Under the pieces are notes generated by a model. The model ran no database searches and was not told where the DNA came from. It saw only the letters and a program-made list of their open reading frames with translations. From NCBI RefSeq assembly GCF_014200755.1, contig NZ_JACHCM010000011.1, positions 26,552 to 90,551 on the forward strand: a stretch of 64,000 nucleotides of DNA, written 5' to 3'. The stretch comes from Rhodanobacter sp. ANJX3. GTDB lineage: Bacteria; Pseudomonadota; Gammaproteobacteria; Xanthomonadales; Rhodanobacteraceae. Below, one piece after another: positions 59,896 through 64,000 of this stretch (its first letter is position 1; each line of letters starts with the position of its first letter). Both the position numbers and the translations under genes were made by a program.

Positions 59896-60684
59896 ATGGC
59901 TCGGCGCCCCAGGTTTTCGCCGGCGCTGTGGTTTGGCACGATCGCGTGGGGCGTGGCCTTGGCGCTGGCGCCGTGGTGGATCGGCGTTCCGCTTCTGCCG
60001 GCGATGGCGGCGGTGCTGCTGCTGTTGGAACATCGGCTGGCGCCAGAGCATCGCTGGTTGCTGCGTCACGGCCTGGGCTGGGGTTTGCCCGGCGCATTGT
60101 TCGCGTTGCAGCGCGCGCTGGGAGGGGGCATTTTCGCGTGGGTCATTGCGCTGCTCGGCATGCTGGTCGGTTACACCCTGCTGGCTGGCCTGGAGGCGTG
60201 GCTCGATCGCGATGCGCGTCGCGCGGTCAAGGTCGAAACCGGTGCCGACGGCACGAATCAGTCCGACGCCGCAACATCGGACTGGCCGCGCCTGGCGCGC
60301 GCGCCGGTCGGGCCGCCGGCGGAAATCATCGAGTTGCAGGCACCGCGCTGGTGCGAGGCCGCGGGAGGTATCGACGATCCTTATGGCGGTCGGGTGGCGC
60401 ATCGCGACGGCGCGTATTGCTTCGATGACGGCACCCGGATCGATGGCGTCGGCGCGCAGGCCGCCTTCAGTCCTTCGGGACGCTGGTTCGCCGCGCGCCT
60501 GCCTAACGATCGCGGCATCGCGTTGCGCGATCGCGATACCGGCAAGCTACATCGGCTACTCGGATGGCAGTTGGACGGCTGGTATCGCGAGCAGCCGTGG
60601 CTGATCCGCCGTCACGGTGATATGCCGCTCTCCCTGCGCGCCGTGTTGGGTGACGATGCGGTAGCGGATGACGGAGTCCGTTAA
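59896..60684 (+). CDS. Membrane protein of unknown function
   Basis: 262 residues. Three N-terminal hydrophobic segments (about 10-30, 35-50, 68-100) are followed by a soluble C-terminal half with repeated short beta-strands (ARLPNDRGIALRDRDTGKLHRLLGW), reminiscent of a small propeller-like fold. I recognise no family. It begins 32 bp after purL. Composition matches its neighbours, so it is probably a native gene. Confidence 0.75.
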   Translation: MARRPRFSPALWFGTIAWGVALALAPWWIGVPLLPAMAAVLLLLEHRLAPEHRWLLRHGLGWGLPGALFALQRALGGGIFAWVIALLGMLVGYTLLAGLEAWLDRDARRAVKVETGADGTNQSDAATSDWPRLARAPVGPPAEIIELQAPRWCEAAGGIDDPYGGRVAHRDGAYCFDDGTRIDGVGAQAAFSPSGRWFAARLPNDRGIALRDRDTGKLHRLLGWQLDGWYREQPWLIRRHGDMPLSLRAVLGDDAVADDGVR

Positions 60685-60842
60685 ACCTTATGTGCGCAGA
60701 TTACGCATAGGGTTGGTGTGGCCGCGATGGTATGACGCCATGATGCGATTCAATGACATGCTCCGGCGACGCTGCGCACGGTTTTGCAGATGTGGCTGTG
60801 CCGCCGATTCTCCCTTCACACAATCTCAAGCATACTTCCCGC

Positions 60843-61727
60843 GTGAATAGCCCCGGTTCCCCCCTCTCGCCGTTTGCAACCGAACTCAGCGTCATCGTGG
60901 TGTCGGCTGACAGCGGCCAGATGATGCGCGATTGCGTGCGTCGTCTGCTCAGCACCACGTTGGCGCTGGAGGTGATCCTGGTCGACAACGGCTCCGACGA
61001 TGGCGTGCCGCAGGCCATCGGCCGCGCGTATCAGGGCGACCCGCGTCTTACGGTCATCTATAACCGCGCCAACCTGGGCTTTGGCCCGGCGATGAATATC
61101 GGCGCGACCCGGGCGAGAGGAAAGTCGCTGCTGCTGCTCAACCCCGACTGCCTCGTGCTCGAGGACGATCTGCGCGACCTGCTCAACGTGCTGGCGCGCA
61201 ATCCGAAGGCCGGTCTGGTCGGCGCGGTGGTATGCGATGAAGAAGGCCATCCCGATCCGGCCTCGTGGCGCCGCGATCCGCTGCTGCGCCGCGCGGTGAA
61301 TACAATGTTTGGCCGCGCTGGCGAGGGCGTCAACATCACTGAAGAGATTCCCGAAGAAGTGATCGAGGCCGAAGCGGTTTCCGGCGCGCTGATGCTGATG
61401 CCGCGCGCTGTGTTTACCCGGGTCGGCGGCTTCGATCAGGATTATTTTCTGCACTGCGAAGATCTCGACCTTTGCCGTCGCGTGCGCGACATGGGTTACC
61501 AGGTGCTGCTCGCCGGCGATGTGCGCGTGACGCACGCCAAGGGCACGTCCAGCGCGCACCGGCCGGTTTTCGTCAGCCGCAACAAGCACCACGGCATGTG
61601 GCGCTGGTTTCGTAAGCACGATCCGGCCGCGCGCAACCCACTCATCGCCGGCGTGGTCTGGTTGGGCATCTGGGCGCATTACTGGCTGAAGGTGCCGGGG
61701 CAGCTGCTGAGCAGGCGCAGGAAGTAG
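60843..61727 (+). CDS. Family 2 glycosyltransferase
   Basis: 294 residues from a GTG start; an ATG at 60753 would add 30 residues and cannot be excluded. GT-A fold: LSVIVVSADSG (strand 1), VILVDNGSDDGVP (nucleotide-binding Asp), LLLLNPDCLVLEDD (DxD-like LNPD near 100), SGALMLMPRAVFTRVGGFDQDYFLHCEDLDLCRRV (acceptor loop and catalytic Glu-Asp). This resembles rhamnosyltransferase-like enzymes of surface polysaccharide synthesis. No polysaccharide cluster is visible around it. The C-terminus has a short hydrophobic helix (VVWLGIWAHYWLK). Confidence 0.88.
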   Translation: MNSPGSPLSPFATELSVIVVSADSGQMMRDCVRRLLSTTLALEVILVDNGSDDGVPQAIGRAYQGDPRLTVIYNRANLGFGPAMNIGATRARGKSLLLLNPDCLVLEDDLRDLLNVLARNPKAGLVGAVVCDEEGHPDPASWRRDPLLRRAVNTMFGRAGEGVNITEEIPEEVIEAEAVSGALMLMPRAVFTRVGGFDQDYFLHCEDLDLCRRVRDMGYQVLLAGDVRVTHAKGTSSAHRPVFVSRNKHHGMWRWFRKHDPAARNPLIAGVVWLGIWAHYWLKVPGQLLSRRRK

Positions 61728-61761
61728 CAGAAGCGGGGAACCACCCGAGGTGGCCCGGCGG

Positions 61762-61879
61762 GGAACGGGGAACAGTTAAAGCAGAGCATGCGATATGTAA
61801 CGTTACGAAGTATTTCAGTTCGCAGCCATTGCAGTGTGAACGTCATGACACGTAGCGATAAGCTGCCGTTCCCCGTTCC
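61762..61879. repeat. 13-bp inverted repeat in the leader of the DMT gene
   Basis: GGGAACGGGGAAC occurs at 61762-61774 and in perfect reverse complement (GTTCCCCGTTCCC) at 61867-61879, separated by about 92 bp. The inner region is AT-richer. It could be a degraded mobile element or a long-range hairpin upstream of the transporter gene; the right arm ends 14 bp before ATG 61894. Confidence 0.6.
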
Positions 61880-61893
61880 CGACCAAAACATTC

Positions 61894-62796
61894 ATGCCCA
61901 GCACGCGCTCCACCACCACGCTCGCCACCCTCGGCCTTCTGGCAATGACCGCCGTGTGGGGTTCGACGTTTTTCCTGATCAAGAACGTAGTGGCACGCAT
62001 GCCGGTGGCGGATTTCCTGGCCGTGCGTTTTGTCGTGGCGGCGCTGGTGATGCTTGTCTTGTTCTTCCGCCAGGTGTTCCGGCTTGAGCGTCGGCAGCTG
62101 CTGCGCGGCCTGCTGCTTGGCGTGATCTACGGCGTCGGCCAGCTGCTGCAGACCTGGGGCTTGTCGCGCATTGCGCCCAGCGTCAGCGGTTTTGTCACCG
62201 GCATGTATGTGGTGTTCACGCCGCTGCTGGCGATGATGCTGCTGCGCCATCGCACGCCCGGCGTCGTGTGGCTCGCCGTACTGCTTGCCACGGCCGGGCT
62301 CGCGCTGCTGTCGCTCAACGGCGTGTCGGTTGATCTGGGCGTGTGGCTGACGCTGGCCTCGGCGCTGATGTATGGCCTGCATATCGTCGGGCTGGGCCAG
62401 TGGTCGCGCAGCGGCGAGGCGTTCGGCATGTCGGCCGTGCAGATGGTGGCGATCGCCGTTGTCTGCCTGCTCGCCACCGTGCCGCATGGCCCGACGCTGC
62501 CGCCGGATCGCGCCGCGTGGTTTGCCGTGCTTTACATGGCCCTGATCGCGGGTGCAGGCGCCATGCTGATGCAGACCTGGGCCCAGTCCCACATGCCGGC
62601 GGCGCGTGCCGCGATTGTGATGACCACCGAGCCGGTATTCGCCGCGGGTTTTGCGGTGGCTTTCGGTAGCGACGCGCTGACCTGGCGCATGCTGGTCGGC
62701 GGTGGGCTGGTGCTGGCGGCGATGTACACGGTGGAGCTGATGCCGCGGCGCGGTGACGGCGAGCTGCCGGCCGAGGCGATACATCATGAGGTCTGA
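61894..62796 (+). CDS. DMT-superfamily transporter (EamA type)
   Basis: 300 residues with ten transmembrane helices in two EamA halves. Helix 1 holds TAVWGSTFFLIKNVVARMPVADFLAVRF, a strong EamA signature; the second half has EPVFAAGFAVAFGSD. Members export metabolites such as amino acids. The substrate is unknown. The stop is followed by a T-rich stretch but no clear terminator stem. Confidence 0.92.
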   Translation: MPSTRSTTTLATLGLLAMTAVWGSTFFLIKNVVARMPVADFLAVRFVVAALVMLVLFFRQVFRLERRQLLRGLLLGVIYGVGQLLQTWGLSRIAPSVSGFVTGMYVVFTPLLAMMLLRHRTPGVVWLAVLLATAGLALLSLNGVSVDLGVWLTLASALMYGLHIVGLGQWSRSGEAFGMSAVQMVAIAVVCLLATVPHGPTLPPDRAAWFAVLYMALIAGAGAMLMQTWAQSHMPAARAAIVMTTEPVFAAGFAVAFGSDALTWRMLVGGGLVLAAMYTVELMPRRGDGELPAEAIHHEV

Positions 62797-63003
62797 TTTT
62801 TTTTAAGCGTTTTTTATCCGATGGTTCGCAACGCGTTGGGTCACGTTACCCGAGCAAGCGATCCGAATCACTTGAACACTGTGTCGACCTAAGCGCGCGC
62901 TCTTGGTCGGCATGACTTAGGCGCGATCATAAAAGCCAGAACCAAGCAATCTGCCGGAGTAAGGCCCGTGCATTGGCAGCCCCGCAACAATTCAAACGGT
63001 TGT
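62797..63003. other. Intergenic region before the IS remnant
   Basis: 207 bp. A T-rich stretch follows the DMT gene. No gene, tRNA or clear promoter is seen. The mobile-element debris starts at 63004. Confidence 0.5.
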
Positions 63004-63044
63004 AAGTGAACCTGGCACCGTTTTCACACCGTTTTGGGAAATGC

Positions 63045-63185
63045 CTCACCGAACGCTTCAATCGGACGTTCTGCGAGGATGTCCTCGATTATCACCTGTT
63101 CGCCTGCGTGCAAGATGTGCGCGAGGCAGCGCACGTGTTGCTGATCGGCTACAACGAGCAACTGCTTCACGAATCGTCGAGCAGC
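63045..63185 (+). pseudogene. IS3-family transposase OrfB fragment
   Basis: The frame reads TERFNRTFCEDVLDYHLFA...VREAAHVLLIGYNEQLLHESS. This is the end of the rve integrase core of IS3/IS407-group OrfB: the last Glu of the DDE triad is in ERFNRTF, and YNEQRPHESL is the usual terminal motif. Only about 45 residues remain; the first two catalytic Asp residues and the rest of the protein are missing. Confidence 0.85.
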
Positions 63186-63347
63186 ATAAATCCACGAATA
63201 CCGACAGCACGTCGTTGGGGGTTCTACTTTTGAAGTGTCTGCTTGACGAAAGAGCCTACGACACAGCTATTTGTCATGAATAAAATCATTCACTAAAAAT
63301 CTCACAGTCGGTGTGATAGTTTGATTGCAAAGAGAGTATTATTTTTA

Positions 63348-63367
63348 AGCCAAGATGCATCTTGGCT
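63348..63367. promoter_or_regulatory. Perfect 20-bp palindrome in the leader of the cysteine-rich protein gene
   Basis: AGCCAAGATG followed by its exact complement CATCTTGGCT. It lies 33 bp upstream of ATG 63400, just after a TATTAT that could be a -10 element (63337-63342). It could be an operator or a hairpin at the mRNA 5' end. Confidence 0.5.
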
Positions 63368-63399
63368 ATGTTAATCACCTAAAGAAGAAGGAACTCGTC

Positions 63400-63756
63400 A
63401 TGATAACTAAATCAAAACTGCGTTTGATGTTGATAGCTGCTTCACTAATTGGCGCTGGAGTGTTTGGAGTTACGGCACCCCCTGTACGTGCAGCCGCTCT
63501 GAGTTCAACGATTGCGCTAACGTGCGAGCCTGACACCTGCGACGTAACTTCAGTGCCGTCCAACACCGTCTCGTTTCGTTGGGGTTGGACTTACGGCAAC
63601 CCGTATTCAAGTACCACCTGTAATAACTCATCTTCCTGCACGCTTCTTTGTAAGACCAAACAAACGACAGTCATGACGGCTTCCGCCCTAGACGGCACGG
63701 GAGCCGTTATCGCTAGTGCCTCTCACGCTACAGCATGTAATCCCAATCTCCCGTGA
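63400..63756 (+). CDS. Small cysteine-rich secreted protein, unknown function
   Basis: 118 residues. Signal peptide 1-32 (basic MITKSKLR, hydrophobic LMLIAASLIGAGVFGV, cleavage near VRAA). The mature part is about 86 residues with six Cys (TCEPDTC, TTC, SSC, LLC, TAC), enough for three disulfides, and is Thr/Ser-rich. AAGAAGGA precedes the ATG. Base composition is AT-rich next to its neighbours, and it sits inside IS debris, so it is likely acquired. No family is recognised. Confidence 0.78.
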   Translation: MITKSKLRLMLIAASLIGAGVFGVTAPPVRAAALSSTIALTCEPDTCDVTSVPSNTVSFRWGWTYGNPYSSTTCNNSSSCTLLCKTKQTTVMTASALDGTGAVIASASHATACNPNLP

Positions 63757-63837
63757 AAAGAAACGACTACCGGGGTTAGGTTCACTTCCTCAATGTTGAT
63801 GTCTCATGAGAAAAGCCCGCCATGGACGTAATGCTGT

Positions 63838-64000
63838 TCACTTAAGCGGAGCGGCTTTTCGATTCACGGGGTAGCGAGTCTTGGATATTTTGACGGACCT
63901 CGGCGTGGAAGGCCGAGGTCGTCTATCCAGAAACAGGTTGCCGATTCCGGCCCTGAGTTCAGCCAGTCGCGCTCCGGTGCGTGATAGAGGTTGCGCCGCC
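63838..64000 (-). CDS. IS4-type transposase, C-terminal end (cut by window edge)
   Basis: Minus-strand frame ending at TGA 63838-63840 and open to the right edge, about 53 residues visible. It ends GNLFLDRRPRPSTPRSVKISKTRYP-VNRKAAPLK, the basic tail typical of IS4-family transposases (RPRxYPRxVKxxxxxYPxKR). The catalytic DDE residues are outside the window. It may be intact beyond it. Confidence 0.65.
   Translation of the reverse strand, partial: AAQPLSRTGARLAELRAGIGNLFLDRRPRPSTPRSVKISKTRYPVNRKAAPLK

Larger units (their letters stand above)
63004..63787. mobile_element. Degenerate IS3-type unit with inverted ends
   Basis: AAGTGAACCT (63004-63013) is perfectly inverted at 63778-63787. Reading inward, the ends TGAACCTGGCACCG and TGAACCTAACCCCG share about 11 of 14 bases, like IS3-family ends. 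Inside lie a transposase C-terminal fragment (left) and a cysteine-rich secreted-protein gene (right). The unit is far too short to be a full IS3 element, so it has been internally deleted or is a passenger structure. Confidence 0.5.

Noticed and set aside
62797..62830. Terminator after the DMT gene
   Set aside because: T-runs are present, but no GC-rich stem precedes them.

Overview
The window is high-GC DNA, densely coding on both strands, and looks like a gammaproteobacterium of the Xanthomonadales, most likely Rhodanobacteraceae (Dyella, Rhodanobacter or Luteibacter type). The clues are a TonB-dependent receptor of the Xanthomonas/Caulobacter kind, GTP-type PEP carboxykinase, a methionine operon behind a SAM-I-like riboswitch, divergent pepA-holC and lptF-lptG, GTAG-headed REP palindromes, and a membrane FadE. 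The genus is inferred. No rRNA, CRISPR or recognisable tRNA was found.

Layout. 1-1662: ECF sigma factor, small membrane anti-sigma-like protein and a secreted DUF4097 protein (minus). 1842-8026: pckG, a TetR regulator, an alpha/beta hydrolase and fadE. 8069-14236: a minus-strand signalling operon, hybrid histidine kinase - CheR - CheB - receiver/GGDEF, with no chemoreceptor, CheA or CheW. 14321-22506: CPBP protease, prfC, a REP pair, the TonB receptor and a divergent EF-G. 22850-29179: a CysB-like regulator, a lipid/peptidase/kinase gene run, a 2OG-Fe dioxygenase and a cysteine-synthase-like enzyme. 29359-33020: met-box-like operator, promoter, riboswitch, then metX-metB-hom. 33024-37814: second REP-type element, Sel1 protein, amino-acid permease, sdaA with a tandemly duplicated 3' end, and a glutaredoxin-like protein. 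37845-39614: YceI - cytochrome b561 - YceI. 39753-43433: a second hybrid kinase with a periplasmic propeller. 43449-48780: holC, pepA, lptF, lptG, ltaE.

48839-50391 is an accessory island. Two inverted copies of a roughly 225-bp multi-hairpin repeat bracket one foreign-looking gene, which is followed directly by a good match to an integron attC site. It reads as an orphan gene cassette without an integrase in view. Housekeeping genes follow: phaZ, a methyltransferase, an RDD protein, xerD, a PKHX-type hydroxylase, dsbC, purL, a membrane protein, a glycosyltransferase and a DMT transporter. The right end (62800-64000) is mobile-element debris: an IS3 transposase remnant, a small cysteine-rich secreted protein between IS3-like ends, and the C-terminus of an IS4-type transposase cut by the window edge.

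Sulfur metabolism is a theme of the middle third. The CysB-like regulator, the cysteine-synthase-like enzyme and the met operon lie within 10 kb. A GACGTCTAT-containing motif occurs upstream of both the regulator and the met operon.
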